The position numbers were made by a program, and so were the translations under genes. This document shows positions 39,401 through 54,400 of a stretch of DNA of 64,000 nt, one piece after another; the first letter of the stretch is position 1, and each line of letters begins with the position of its first letter. The notes below the pieces were generated by a model that did no database searches, was not told where the DNA came from, and was given only the letters and a program-made list of their open reading frames with translations. The stretch is from Margaritifera margaritifera. Its lineage: Eukaryota > Mollusca > Bivalvia > Unionida > Margaritiferidae. The stretch lies in the NCBI GenBank assembly GCA_029931535.1, contig JAQPZY010001660.1:5891001-5955000 (forward strand), in the 5' to 3' direction.

Positions 39401-42400
39401 GATGTCATGAGAAAAGTGACTACTATATTTCACCATGCTTACATGGGTCAGACAAAAATGCATACTGAATTTAGGAAAGTGTAATTAAGCATATGCTTGT
39501 CAGCAAGTTTTCAAGTTAATGTCTTGCCCAGATGAAGAACCTTTGCTGTAATCAAATATTAGTACAGACAAATGTCCACTGCAAATTTTCATGAGGTAAT
39601 TGGAGTGTTACACAATTTAGTACATTATGGAGTTTTTTTTGTTTAAATTTTAGGTATGGAAATTATACTGCATCACTAAGTTTTACACTTTCTTTTGTAC
39701 CGTATGTACTCGCATATAAGCAATACCAACCGCAAGCTGCATAGACCCATATCTGCCGTCGCACAATGCACCAGCATATCAGTGTCTATGCAGTTTGTAA
39801 GGACTAATCAGTGGAACAAACAACATAGACCCTGATCTGCTGGCACATTATACGATGGCAGATCAGGGTCTATGTTGTTTGCATTTGGACCCAGCTTATA
39901 CACGAGTATATACGGTACTTCCTGAATATATGCACCCTTTTCTTTTGTATTGCACTTTGACCAGAGTTTTGAATAGTGCAAGTATCAGCTATACTTTCAC
40001 TTTAGCTAGCTCTGGGTTACATTCATTTCTGAAAATGTGATTTATAACTTTCTACCTTATACATTTTTTTGGCAGCCCTGTTTAGGATATTAAAGATAAC
40101 AAACACAACACAAATAATATGTCTAACAATCATCTGTACCAGTAAAGGTATTAATTACATCACCCAGGTAAATTTGATACACCTCAAAAAGTTGCCTGCC
40201 TGCACTGAACCACAAAAATATTCCTTACCACACACTACCACAAATCTGCTAAATGAACACAATGGTAACAATGAGATTACTTGGAACAAGTAGAAAACAT
40301 AGCAGAGGCTCCAAGATGTGATTGTAACTAATCCACTTTGAACCTTCAAATTATCAGATATTACTCAAATAAGCTGAAAATGTACACCCAATTATCAGCT
40401 GTGATGTTGTGTTTCTTGTAACAAAAATGTAATGTGTAACATCCCTGTCAAATATATACTTACAAGCCTCAGTGAATGTGTAAAGTTTATCTCATAACTA
40501 GGTCAACCATGAATGATAAACCAATTATCAACCTATCCCTCTATGTCAGGAATGTGAAATAAATATGTAAAATAGATATATATGGTATATGCATATATTT
40601 CAGTCATCACAAATACATAATATGGTATATGCTTATATTTCAGTCATCAAAAAATTCCAGGCATGACTTGACTTAAAGAACACAGTTCAGTAAATAAACT
40701 GGGCAAAGAGAATTAAGGGCTTCCAACCTAGATTGCAAAACTAAATCTTCTTGCATTTGGACTTCATTACAATTCTTCTCATGAATTTAACATATCTGTT
40801 TATTCACATAGCTAGCTACCTCCAAATATCCCAGGAGGCCACGGATGGCAGAGTGGTCTAAGGCGCTCGCCTTTACAGATCACTGACATCTCACCTCTGT
40901 CCGCATGGGTTCGAGTCTTGGGCTCGGCCAATGTGGGTATGTGTGAAAGCTTGCCAGTAGCTTCCGGTGGATCGGAGGTTCTTTCTAGAGTTTTCTCGGG
41001 TTCTTCCTCCACCAGATATACTGACCGCAACATATAGCCTATCATGTGCTGAAAAATGGTGTTAAACCAATAACAACCAACCAACCAACCAAATGTCACA
41101 AACATTATGTTGTAATACTGTTTGGCCACTTCTGATTTTATAACATCATATAGCAAGTCTGAAAACCTTGCAAAAAGTACTATCTATCTATCCACCTACA
41201 CCAAAGAGATGTTAGGTTATGCAATGCAAGAGCAAACATAAAATCACATGGTGTGCAAATTTATCATACAACCCATATATGAAAACCTTGCAAAAAGTAC
41301 TATCTATCTATTCACCTACACCAAAGAGATGTTAGGTTATGCAATGCAAGAGCGAACATAAAATCATGTGGTGTGCAAATTTATCATACAACCTATTCAT
41401 CTAATTTTGACATGAATCAAATACTGTACACCATATAGTTATACAGTAATGAAGGAAATGAAAGCAATTGAAACAGCATGAATCCATTTCGTTTATGTAT
41501 AATGCATTTGGAAATCAAAAGTCTGAAATGTTGATCTTGCTCATGAATTAAATTTATAAACATCAATTATGATCTGTCTCAACATTATGCTCTTGTTTAT
41601 ACATGAACATCTTATAGGTATGGTACATATAATTAAAAGTTACATGATGTTTAAACACAATTAGGCTTTCTCTTCAGTTAAGAAAGAAGCAGTAAAAAAA
41701 TTGGTTGATATTCTAAAAGACTCAAAATACCAGCCTCTAACTTGACTTTACAATAACAACAAAATTCAATGCTAAAAAAATACAAGGGCTATAGTAATGT
41801 TATAGTCAGTCAAACAGTTATATCACTTGTAATAATTGTTAAAAATCTATATTGAAGAACTGCAGATCCATCTCCGAGAATATTGCTTTACTGGGGAACA
41901 ATTACACCATTCCGAGAATATTGTTTATTGGGGAACAATTACACCATTCCGAGAATATTGCTATTGGGGAACAATTACACCATTCATCCCATATTATTTA
42001 GGACTACTTAAAGCATGCTACAAAAATAAATGATTTCAAATAAAATTATGTATGAGTGAAAGTATTAAAATCAATTTCAGTGACAATATAATCGAAACTG
42101 ACAGTAAACAATAAAATCTGATATGGAACCAATAACAGGTTTTTAAAAAATAAGCCAACATTACACAAGTCATATATTGTCTGTCATTCAGAACACTGTT
42201 TAAATAAAATAGCAAAATCTCAGCCAAGCCATACACCATCTGCCATTCTCAACACGATTTCAATGACAGCAAAATCTCAGCCAAGCAATATATATACGGT
42301 CTGTCATTCAGAACACTATTTAAATAAAATAGCTAAATCTCAGCCAAGCCATACACCATCTGTCATTCAGAATACTATTTAAATAAAATAGCTAAATCTC

Positions 42401-45400
42401 AGCCAAGCCATACACCATCTGTCATTCAGAACACTATTTAAATAAAATAGCAAAATCTCAGCCAAGCCATACACCATCTGTCATTCAGAACACTATTTAA
42501 ATAAAATAGCTAAATCTCAGCCAAGCCATACACCATCTGTCATTCAGAACACTATTTAAAAAAAATAGCAAAATCTCAGCCAAGCCATACACCATCTGTC
42601 ATTCAGAACACTATTTAAATAAAATAGCAAAATCTCAGCCAAGCCATACACCATATGTCATTCAGAACACTATTTAAATAAAATAGCAAAATCTCAGCCA
42701 AGCCATACACCATCTGTCATTCAGAACACTATTTCAATGACAGCAAAATCTCAGCCAAGCAATATATATAGTCTGTCATTCCGAACGCTATTTAAATAAA
42801 ATAGCAAAATCTCAAAATCTCACCCAAGCCATACACCATCTGTCATTCAGAACACTATTTAAATAAAATAGCAAAATCTCAGCTAAGCCATACACCATAT
42901 GTCATTCAGAACACTATTTAAATAAAATAGCAAAATCTCAGCCAAGCCATACACCATCTGTCATTCAGAACACTATTTAAATGAAATAGCAAAATGTCAG
43001 CCAAGCCATACTTCTTCTGTTTTTCAGAACACAATTTAAAAGGTAGCAAGATCTCATTTAATTTTAGCCTCCCATAACAGGCAATCAAGGCAGAATGACT
43101 GTCATCATCATCAAGTATAAACAGCAGCTGCTGCTGCAGCAGACATTAAAGCCAGCATCCAGACAGTCTAAACTTAGCATGGATACAAGATATCAATGAT
43201 TCAGCTTCAGGATCAACCAATCCCATGCCATATATTACAGAATGAAAACTCCACAAACATATAGCTTAGTTGAAAAAGGAAACTTGGACATTTCCCTTTA
43301 ATAAATGATACATGTAATAATCTACAAATAATTAAATATTGGAACTATTTAGCAAATGCCCCATCAAGTAGAGAATTTTTAAGAAGTGTCCTTTTGTGAA
43401 TGCCTTAAGTACAAACAGTAAAATCTGGACTGCCATATCCAAATTCATTGATGACAAATGAAACAGATTCCAGACAGATCTCAAATATACTCTTAAACAA
43501 GCATAAAAACAAAAAATAATTCAAGTAAACTAGATGAACACTATGAAACTTTTATTCCTGAAAGCTTGAACACAATGAAAAACGGTGTTATAAACAAAAT
43601 TAATAACCCTATAAATGGCTCCATATCTAAATTCAGTTAAAAATTGCAACTTCTCACACATATTAGAATTAGCTCCCACCAACTAGAAATATAAACCGGC
43701 AGATATAGGAAAATTGAACGAAACAGAATCTGCATATCCTGTAGACTAGAGGTAGATGATGAAACTTCATTTTTTAAAAAACTAAATGCCCTCTCTTTAA
43801 CAAAGATGGTCACTATATAACACATTAAAAAATGTGTACAGAAAGTTTGATAAGTTAAATTATTCTCCACCATTTCTGTACTAGAGGAAAAGCATCACAC
43901 TGATGCCTTTGCTCAAAGGCAACTTCCTGACACAAATAGTCCTGTATCCAAACACAATGTCACACCAATCAGAATATAATCAAAATGTATATATGTTGTG
44001 TTAGTTACTAGTTGTACTGCTTTAGTCCATTTACCTGTTGTTTATGAATGCTGTTCACACATTGATTATGACACAAACTTTAAACTCAAACTGATTTTAA
44101 CTGGTGGGGTACCAATTTTCATGGATTTTGCAGATGTTACAAACCGCACATTTTAAAGGCCCAATGAAAAATTACCCATCTGAGAAAATTAAACTCTTTC
44201 TGAACAAGTCTGAAGAAACAAAAAAGTAATATCAATGAAATATAAAAGAAGTACATATATTACATAATATTCTTTATTTCCCTAAGTTATAACATAATTT
44301 AATGTCAAACTCATTTGTCTTTGAATTTAAATAAATTATATCCTTCGTTTCTTGACTTCCCCATATATTTTTACTGCCACTGGCAGTCAGGCAAGTCAGG
44401 AATAAAAGATAACAGCTAAGTGAGCGAGTAATTATCCTGGATTATCTTAATTAAACACGCAAAAAGAGGTAAGAACAGGTGTCCTCTGAGCAACATGTTT
44501 TGAATTAGGTGACAGGATGTTTATTTAACAGATTAACTTTATAAGGATAACAGGAAACCAAAAAGAGTCGCAGCACAAGAGCATAGTGTAGCAGCGGGTT
44601 CTAAAGCATCGCAGAAAAAAATATTTGCGTAGCAAAACCACTACGGTAAAAGCTCTGGGAAGAACACTGCTAATGGCCGGTTATCAAAAGAACACATGTA
44701 TCTTGAACTGCTACCAGAACTTTACTGATCAGAATGTAAACATTTAGTTTGCTCTCTACCGCCTTTTAAAGCCACCAAAGCCTGACAATGTTTGCCTTTC
44801 ACCACTTTTTGGCAGAAAAAGCAGTGAAAACTATTAAAATTGTACGGCTTCCAAAGTTCCACCTTTCTCAGACTGATACACTGCTAATTAAGAATCTATG
44901 GTCTGAGTCCAATATGCATACAATAAAATATCACTGAATGTAAAAGGTTTCAAAGATTTGCTGTCCCCTTGGGCACATGGTTAATACCATTTTGCAATTT
45001 TACCATTCAACAATCACAAAAACAGGAAAATGGTATTCAGCAGACGTTGTCCAGACTGTTTTGCATTTGACCAATGATGGTACATAATAAACTCCATTCA
45101 ACCAAGTCAGAGATAAATAATAATTTCAATGCAGCATGGTGCATATGAGCATCTTTTCAAATGCCAAACACCGAGTACCATCCTCTGTTGTATACCACTT
45201 TTCTATTATGATCTTGCTCAACTTAATAACTTGCAAATAGGTGTGTACTTCATGTTAGATAGTTCCAATGATCAAAAGACCTTAGAAAACCCCCATTCTA
45301 TGAGGCACACTACCAATGTTATCTACAGTTATGCTGGTATCTCCACAGAAGTTGAGGAAATTGTGGTTTACTTAATTAACCATGAACAAGAGTACTATGA

Positions 45401-48400
45401 ACACTACATTAAACACCTGCCCAGTGTTTAATTCTTCATTATGTAGGCACTAGTAGGACATGGTTGGCTCTGGTGATTACTGACCAAACAAATGGGTCTC
45501 AGGTGATTACTGACCAAACAAATGGGTCTCACAGAAACCATTTTTCTTCTTTCAGCCAGCAGCCTTGAAATTTATTCCAAAATCTACAGGCTTCTTTCTT
45601 ACACCAAATGCAAGCATGTTCAGTACCTGTGAATGGTGGAGAACTTGAGTTAATATGAGAAAACAAACAGGGAACACCTGAAAGGATGGACAGCCAACAT
45701 AGCATGATATGCTCCACCTTATGGGGCATACAAAAATGTTCAATGCATCTTTAATGTGGGTTTACTGGATCTTCAAAGTTTCTACACATTTACTCTTAAG
45801 CAGTCTTCACTAAACTCATCTATTATATGTTTGGCTATAATGAAAGGGAAGCACAAAACAACTAAGAAAAAAGTACAGTATATACTCATGTATAAGCCAA
45901 GTCCAAATGCAAACAGATAATGTGCTGGCAGATCAGGGTCTATGCAGTTTGCAGTTGGTATCGGCTTATACGCGAGTATAAATGGTAAATAGTCTTAACT
46001 AGGCTCTTTTATTGTGTGTTTGGGTATAACCAAAGGTAAGTACAAATATTGACATGCAAATACTGTGAGAAAACTAAATAGAGGACCTTGTACAGTTCAA
46101 GCATAGGTGGTGTTCAATTCTGGATAGTTTTAAGCGGAATAAAGCAGACACTGATATGCTAAAAACAGGGCTCCTATAGAGGGCCTTGTACAGTACAAGT
46201 AGTGGTGGTGATGCTGGTATGGAAACTGGAAACCCTGTACTCTCAGACCCCAAATATGAAATGGGGGGGGGGGGGAGGGGAGAAAAGGAAGAATAGAATG
46301 CAAAACCCAGTGTTTATCATGGACAGCATCATTCAAATCATAACAATAATGACTGATTTAATGTCATATTTTATTTCAGTTGCACAATTGTTTTCACTTT
46401 AATATCTCAGATGTTTCAATAATTTGACAGTGCATTAATAATACCATGGTTCATACAAGAATCTCAGGACCAAATTTAAGAGCTTTTCAAGGGCTTGTTA
46501 TATGTTTTCAAGGGCTTCCTTAAATTAATTAACTAACCTACTTTTAAAGTCGAATTCTGAAACCTCATAATGAGTCATTTACTGTATATGTGTGGAATCC
46601 ATCTTCCAAATTATAGAATGGAGTGTGAAAAGTTTAGTCTTGAAATATAAACATTAACATATATACAATTATGGAACTGCCAACACAATTTACTGTCATT
46701 ACTAAATTTTTTTGCATATGTACTCTGTCAAATCATTGTATTCTATGTTCCAAGCTATGTCCAATTTCTACAATTTACTTCTTCATGGATTCAACCATAC
46801 CATTCATTTTTCTTTGAAATTATTCAATTCCTAGACATTTTCTTTGGATCTTTTCCTAGGACAGTTTGACTGAATGGTAAATCCTAGTTTCACTGTGACT
46901 GCCTCTTGCTGAGACTGTCAGATGTGATTGCTTGGTAGGTAGATCTGGCCCATATATGGGTTTTGATCCACAAGCTTCATCAGGGGAGGGAGGGGATTTG
47001 TAGCTGACTCCTATCATTTTTCTCAGAATCTGTCTTCAAAAAAGAAGTCACAAAGATGGCTTTATAAGAGGGGTGACCTCTGTAAGGGAGTCCAAATGAT
47101 AAAAATGCACTACCTTGATGCAGGTTATGTAGGCCTCCCCTAAAGTGGGTCCTTACAAGAAGGGTTCCACTATACTGAGAGTTGTAGGGGGAGGCTCTAA
47201 GCAGTTCTCTCAGATGGTTCCAGTTTTCAAAACTCAGAACTTTTAGGCAATCCACACACTGGCTTGTAATAATTACTGCAATACACAAGCTCATTCATGT
47301 TCTAATGTAAACCTAACAACATTTTTCTAGCCTGAATCATGTCTTGAACTACATTGATCTAGTCTTATAGGTGCTTAACCTGTGAAACCATTCTATCAAA
47401 ACAAGAGATAGATGGAATATCTCTGATAACACCTATAAGGACCTATGTATACTAAAACATAAATATGGATCATACTAAGCTTACCCTAATGCAAGTATCA
47501 TCATTTGTTTCAAGTTCAAAACAAAAGTTCTTCAATCTTGCAATATAACAGCAGTTAGGGTCTCTTGTCTTTCCTTTTAAAAAAATGGAACAAAAAGCAT
47601 TGACCAAGACTAGCATATGGTATATACTAAGCATGGATGAGATCGATATTGTAACACACTCCTGCTGCTATATACGGTAATGTAGGTATGGGAAAGATCT
47701 TCATCAGACAAAGCATGAATAATCTCCTTGTCTGAAACACAGTTTACTAATTTTTTTTTGTGGGCCTTTGGAATGTAAGGAATTTACCTTTACCAATGCA
47801 ATAATTGTCACAACAGTGCAGCCTTGTAACATTTGGCAAAATAGATTCTTTTTTCCATATCAGTACAAAGCAAAACAGATTCTCAAGGCTGGAATGTCTT
47901 ATGGAATGGGGGCTTCCCACTGTCCATGCCTTGGTCACAAAAAAATAAATAACTTTGAGGCAATAATTACTAACACTAGCCGAGAGTTGCTTAAGTGAGC
48001 AAATTAAGTAATGGAACTTTCTCACAAGCAAAATCTTGTCTGATAGCAGCACTAAACAAGAAAAAAACATACTTTTAAAATTTCCTCTATAATGGAAATA
48101 GGCAAAAGCGTGGAAACTGACCTCTGAAAAATGTGACTCCCTGCCAAAGTATCACTTTGCCTTCTCGTTGATGTGGTCTTGAATCCCAACTGATTAGTTC
48201 AATTATCTTCTTGAACTGATAGTACTTTCTCATAATTCCACCCACCCATCCCCAATGAGAAAACCAGGGATTCTATTGTGACAACTGAATACCTTCATAC
48301 AGTCTCCCCCTCCCCACTCTAATCATCTGATTCCAGTAACCTGCCACAATAATTTGCTAAATGGTCTGGCCCATAATTAGAAAAAGAACATGATCCTCAC

Positions 48401-51400
48401 TCCATGCAGTCCTCTAACACCACTGTCAACAGGCAATGTAGAAAGCTGTACAAATACACATAACAGCCATGTTCTTACTAATCGTTTAGTTAAGCATGCA
48501 AGAAAAAACACCTCTATTATGCAATGATCTATTTTCATTTAATTAATGCCACCTCAACACTTAAGCAATTGCACAGACCAACGCAAAAGACATCACTTGT
48601 AACCTTGGCAAGATGCTGCTTTATACTGTTTTATCTTCACATTATTTCTCCCGTGATTAAGTCCAGGCAGCCTACCTTGCAAAATTGTTAAGTGGGGGCT
48701 TATAACTGGACAAGATGCGGTGTGCACTTAACTTTGAAGCAATATGGTATGTTGTGTAAGTGTGGTATGTGATAAATTAACATAGTTACTATAGTCAAGG
48801 AATATTGTTTTCCCTTTTTTTAAAAAATGAAACTAAATTTTATTTTAGGCTGTCCCTGGATGCCAGTCGAATTTGTTAAACTAGAACTTCTTCAAAATTA
48901 GTGTTTCATTTGCTCCAACTAAAAATCCACAAAAATAAATTTTGTACTAGCAGGTTTCAAGGTTTTTAAATTTATAACTGTTGGAAATGCTCATGAAAGA
49001 CTCCTACTGCTGTGTTGTGTTAGTGGCAATGTTAACTGATTATGCAATGCCAACATACCAACCCAAATCCCCTTCTGTCAATTGGCCCCACCCCACCCCC
49101 AAGTAAAAGGACTTTTACCTATACTGGCATTATTTCATGCAAAACAGAGAAAGAGAAAAATAAGGATTATTTATCATGCATTTCCTCCTTCCCGAGCCAC
49201 AACCCTGCATTAATACCCATTCTGTTGAAGACACAGATTACTTTCAGTGTGCAAATGAACTGTTCCAAAGTCCAAGAAAGATGCCATCCTTCTTCATAAT
49301 TGCCAGTCATATAAAAAATCTCATCCCACCCCTTATCTACCAGTAAGTCCAACAGGTGTCAATTTAACCAGTATCATATACCTTCTAATTAGAGCGGTTC
49401 TTTGACTACCATACTATAATCATGTATCCACCAATTGTGTATCTGCCTCCAGGAAGAAATCAAGTATAACATTAGATGCTTTCCTGAGACCCTGACACAA
49501 ATGATAAACTTGAGCCAAAACTATAGACTGAAAACTAAAACATGTCTTTTCAAAAACCCATTTAGTAAAACAAATCAAAACACATCCATAAAAGTATAAA
49601 AACCATCAGAAAATGACTCCAAATTTAGTGGGCCCCTACTAAAAGGACTTAATGCTTGCAAAACTTCATTGTGAAAACATGAATAGAATGTATGCACATT
49701 TAACAGCAAAAAACAAAAAAGGTGAAACTGCAGTTATAATAAACATATTTCCTTCACAAAATTAGTTTTGCTTCTGCCAAATTTTCTGCTTTACAGCAGT
49801 GCTTCCCAGCTTCCAACCCAATATTTGTACTGTGCAAAACTATATCCAACATCATTTATAAAACCTTACACTTGATAAAGTGCAGCATAAGGACACCTGC
49901 TCCTAGCTTAATTATCAATGAATCTCCATTCCTTATCAGTGACCTTCTACTCCTACAACAGCTTACCTATCTCTGACTCATGTGCAAGTACATGTAGCTT
50001 GGAAACTTTTCTTTGTGAGCTATTATGTACTGCAGAAACTCAGACATGTCTGAGGGTGAAGAAAAAAAAAATTGTCCTTTATCTTTTTAAAATTAAGAAA
50101 CAGCTACTACTACACCAGATCAATTCCAGGTCAAAACATACCTTTCGCCACATCCACATATATATATATATATCAGGGCTCTAAATTAATGCTAACTCGC
50201 TATCCTGCAGTCTGTGATTTTGCCGGCAGATTAGTAAAATCTACTCCATTGTGACTGTGAAAATTACTGCCAGTCACCTATCATAACAGATAAGAAGTGG
50301 TCCTGAGTAGGCATTCCCTTTAATGGTTAATTGATCTGTTAATTGTGCAAACTGAGTACCTACCAACATCCTGCAATTAACGAGGTACAATAACTGCAAA
50401 GTGGACAGGTGTTACACGACTCATCCACTCATCAAGTAAATTAGTGTGATTATTGTCAAAACAGTCTTCGCGCATGTGGAACTAGCCCAGTGTACTGTCC
50501 CCAAACACTGATCTCATTACTGATGATAACTAAAAGTATAGGGTCTTAGATAGTACTGACCAATTGGAAAAGGTAGCATTCATCAACTCAACGAATAATT
50601 CAGAACTATACCAAACAATGTTTTTAGTAAACATTTAATACATTGTGCAGTGACAATGGTAAACATGTGGAAATATTTGCAAGGTGTGCAGAAACGGTAA
50701 AAATTAGATGACGAGCGCTATCGCAAATATGATCGTTAGAAGAGACTAAGAAAGTACCAGAAATGCTGGGCAGATGAATACAAATGGCTGAAGTATAATC
50801 CAGGAAAGGCTGTGATGTTGTGCACTTTCTACACTGAGTATTCGAAGAAATACAAAAGTGCGCTGGGTGCCTAATTCATTGATGGACGTAAAAACTTTCA
50901 TAAATCGTCCCTGGAAGCACACAATGCAAGCTCCCGACGCATAACGCTTGCCATTATAAGACTATTTAACAAGTATGATCAAAATCTGATCAAAAATATA
51001 GTTGCTAGATTGTTTACAAGCTCAGCCAATCAGATGCAAGGTCACATCATTAATATGCATAAATTTCACTCAACCAAGATCTTGATGACAAAGGCCTATT
51101 TACCCATTTCGATCAAAATCCTATTAAAAATAGTCACTAGAGTAGTAAAAAAATCTCGATCAGATGCAAGATCATAGATCTTTCCCATAATAAAAATCAT
51201 GCAACACCTTGATAATAGCCTAATTACCAAGTTTAATTACAATTGTGTCAGAAATAGCCTCTCAAGTGGTAAAAAGCTCAGTCAATCATATGCAAGATAA
51301 CCTCATTATTATGCATGTATCTTGCTCATAATCAAACTTGTCCAAGATCTATAATATAGGTATATATTCTATGCTTCATTAAAATCAGATGAGAAATATG

Positions 51401-54400
51401 GCCTCCAGAGTGATAACAAGCTCAGCCAATCAGATGCAAGATCAACTTATTAGCATTCATTGATCTAACTCATTATTAAACTCATCTGAGACCTTATTGA
51501 TATAGGCATATAAGTTTGATTGAAATCAGATCAGAAATATAGCCTCAGAGTAGTAACAAGGTCTACCAATCAGATGCATGATCACCTCATTAATATGCAT
51601 GAATCTCATCTAACTTGTCCAAAATCTTAATGATATAAGCATATACCCCAAGTTTGATCAAAATTTTATCAGAAATATGAGCCCCAGGGTCGTAACAAGC
51701 TTAGCCAATCAGATGCACCTAATTAGTATGCATGGTTTTCGCTCATTATCGAACTCATCAGAGATTCTGATGATATAAACCCATACCCCAAGGTTGAAAT
51801 CAGATCAGAAATATGGACTCCAGAGTGGTAACAAGCAATTGTTGATGGGCACACAAGAGACGCATGAGCTAAAACATTGGGTCAGTCGGACGAAACAAGA
51901 TGTTATTTTACAGATTTTTTCCTACCCCCATTTATGTTAAGTGAACATGACCTAACTTTATTCCTTTGAGAAAATGCCTTGTCAGTATTTCCAAACAACA
52001 CTACGTTATATAATTAGAAATACCTTGTCAGTATTTCCAAACAACACAGTGTTATATAATAATTAGAAATACCTTGTCAGTATTCCCAAACAACAGTGTA
52101 ATATAATAATTAGAAATGCCTTGTCAGTATTTCCAAACAACACTAATCAGATATGTACTCTATATAATTAAATAATTAATGTTTGTCTTGATATAACTTG
52201 CTGTAAATTTAAAGCTGCCCACAACTGTTGAACTGCAGCAAAAGTAGCCTACACTGAATCATGTCTTATAATTTATGTGCAGTAGATGCATACAAATATT
52301 GGAAGAAACAGTCTTTGTGAGCTTGATGGCTAAAACTGTTTCCTATGAATAAACTTCAACATAATCATATGTGCCATTAAGTTTTATATAATATAAATAC
52401 TAGAACAATTCTGAAGATCAGGCTAGTTTAACATTCAGGAGCAACAGTTTGATTTGTTGAAAAGCCATGTTAAATAAAGATGATTTTTTATTTATTATAA
52501 AAATGAACTGATTGGTGGGATTTCTGTGCTGTCAAATGCTGATATGTAAATTAGGAGATTTCAGAAAAGAAAAATCCTGAAATAAAGATTATTTTAAAAA
52601 TCAAGAAGTATTGTTAGCACTAGTTTGACACTTTATGACATATAATACTATGACTCACAAAACAATGCTCCATGGAAGATTTGAAGTGATCTGTCAAGTT
52701 TAAAACTTGCGCACCTTGACACCCTGATATCAGGATTTTGGTCATTATATTTTTATCACTGATAATTCTCCCAGGGGGGTATGTCACCCCAGAGTGAACT
52801 ACTTAATGCTAAAGATTATATTTACTGTCATACCTACAAACAAAAACAAAAATATAATCAAGCTTACAGTGAAAAATGTTAGAAAGTTGTATGAAAAAAG
52901 TATATGGTTTATGTGCAAATTACTCATACAATCTTAACTCTAAAACTAAGGCCCTATTTCAATCTTAAACCTGAACATTTTATCACAAACCAGTTAATGT
53001 GATATGTACAAGATAACCACATGTTCAACCAAACATCAGAAAATCAGGTACACAATGTTGCTGGCTTTAATGACACTTTAAACAGATTATTGGCTACATC
53101 ACGGTGAGAAAACTGAGGCAGCTGACCCAGGCTGGCCTGGCAGGTCTCGAACCATTGATCCTTGGATTACGAGTCCAATGCTCGAACAACTGAGCTACCA
53201 TTGATCCCATCATTTGGACCAGTCTCAATTCACACTTTATAATGACCAGCCAGAAAAAAGACATTCTAGGTTTAGTCAAGAGGGCTGGCTAATAGTATCC
53301 CAAATCTGAATTGATACTGGTCTCATTGTATCAATAAATAAACAAAAGAAACAAGACTTTCTCAAAGGAACTGATGTTCTTGTGGCCAAAAAGAATGTCC
53401 TAGAATTCAAGATGAAATCATTTCTACTTTTTAACTGCGAAGTGCTGAAACCATCTCTGATATTCTTCAGTGATAACAAGATTTTCAAAATAGCTGCTGT
53501 GGTAGACATACTAGTTTCAGATTGGCACCATTTTCATTTAGGTACAAGCAGACATCATCAGAAGTCTTTTGAAAATCTCATGCCATATTGACCATCCACT
53601 CTGGGGGAGTAGTGACAACAAGATTTTCAAGATGGCCATTCTGGATGCATGATTGCACCATTTTCATTTGGGACCAACTATGTAGCATAAGAAGTCTCTT
53701 GGTGAAAATCCCATGTTGATATAGCCATTCATTCAATATTTTCAAGAGGGCCACCAAGATGGCCATATTGAGTCAGTTTTCTGTTCCTGATCTTGCTATC
53801 ATTTAACTTTAGCGTTCACTTATTATCTACCTGAAGTTATTATAACAATTCTCATTTTTTCAAAATATTTGTTCTGTTCAAACAAATAATTCATTGATTA
53901 AATGCCAAACTGTGTATATGTGAAAGTTTTTCACATCAGAAAATGTTGTCCCTTTTGTCTATAATTCAATCTTGATAATAAGTTGCACTAGTGACTGTAC
54001 TGTAACTCAGCAGACTACTATAAACCTTGAATGTTTTGATTGCCAAACATGTTGTTTTACAAAGGAAATTAATTGCCATTTGTAAGTTTTTATCATCTTT
54101 AGTGACTCTGGCCATTGCCAGCACCAACAAAGACATGGACAGATGTACACTAAAGAAAAACAGTAGGCAGATTTTTTTTATTTATCCCTGATGAAAAACC
54201 GCGTCCTGATGGGCACATGGCATTGAACATTTGGGGACACAGGACACAAAACTAGGGGAAACCTGCAATCCCACAACCAAGGTGTAACCGTGTCTTGAAC
54301 GGACCACATCAATAACAGAATTATAAAGTACATGTACCCAACAGTGCATTCAGAGAACAAAATACTTTAGCTTTTGGAGGTCATAATAAAAAAAAAACTC

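Noticed and set aside
40837..40920. Functional tRNA-Leu gene
   Set aside because: The tRNA-like head lacks a proper closed cloverleaf and is followed by a SINE body and (AACC)n tail; a second copy exists in the window.
42180..43050. CRISPR-like array
   Set aside because: The 59-bp units are directly adjacent with no unique spacers, in a eukaryotic intron.
45129..45431. 100-codon plus-strand open frame
   Set aside because: No family resemblance, no splice context, no homologous pattern elsewhere; treated as chance.
46980..47200. TIR element suggested by GTGGAACCCTTCTTGTAAGG-like sequence
   Set aside because: Only one end-like motif (minus strand, near 47170) is visible; no inverted partner was found, so no element is called.
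53140..53215. Functional tRNA-Thr (CGT) gene
   Set aside because: Boxes A and B and an anticodon arm are visible, but the acceptor ends do not pair well, and a SINE-like 3' body follows.
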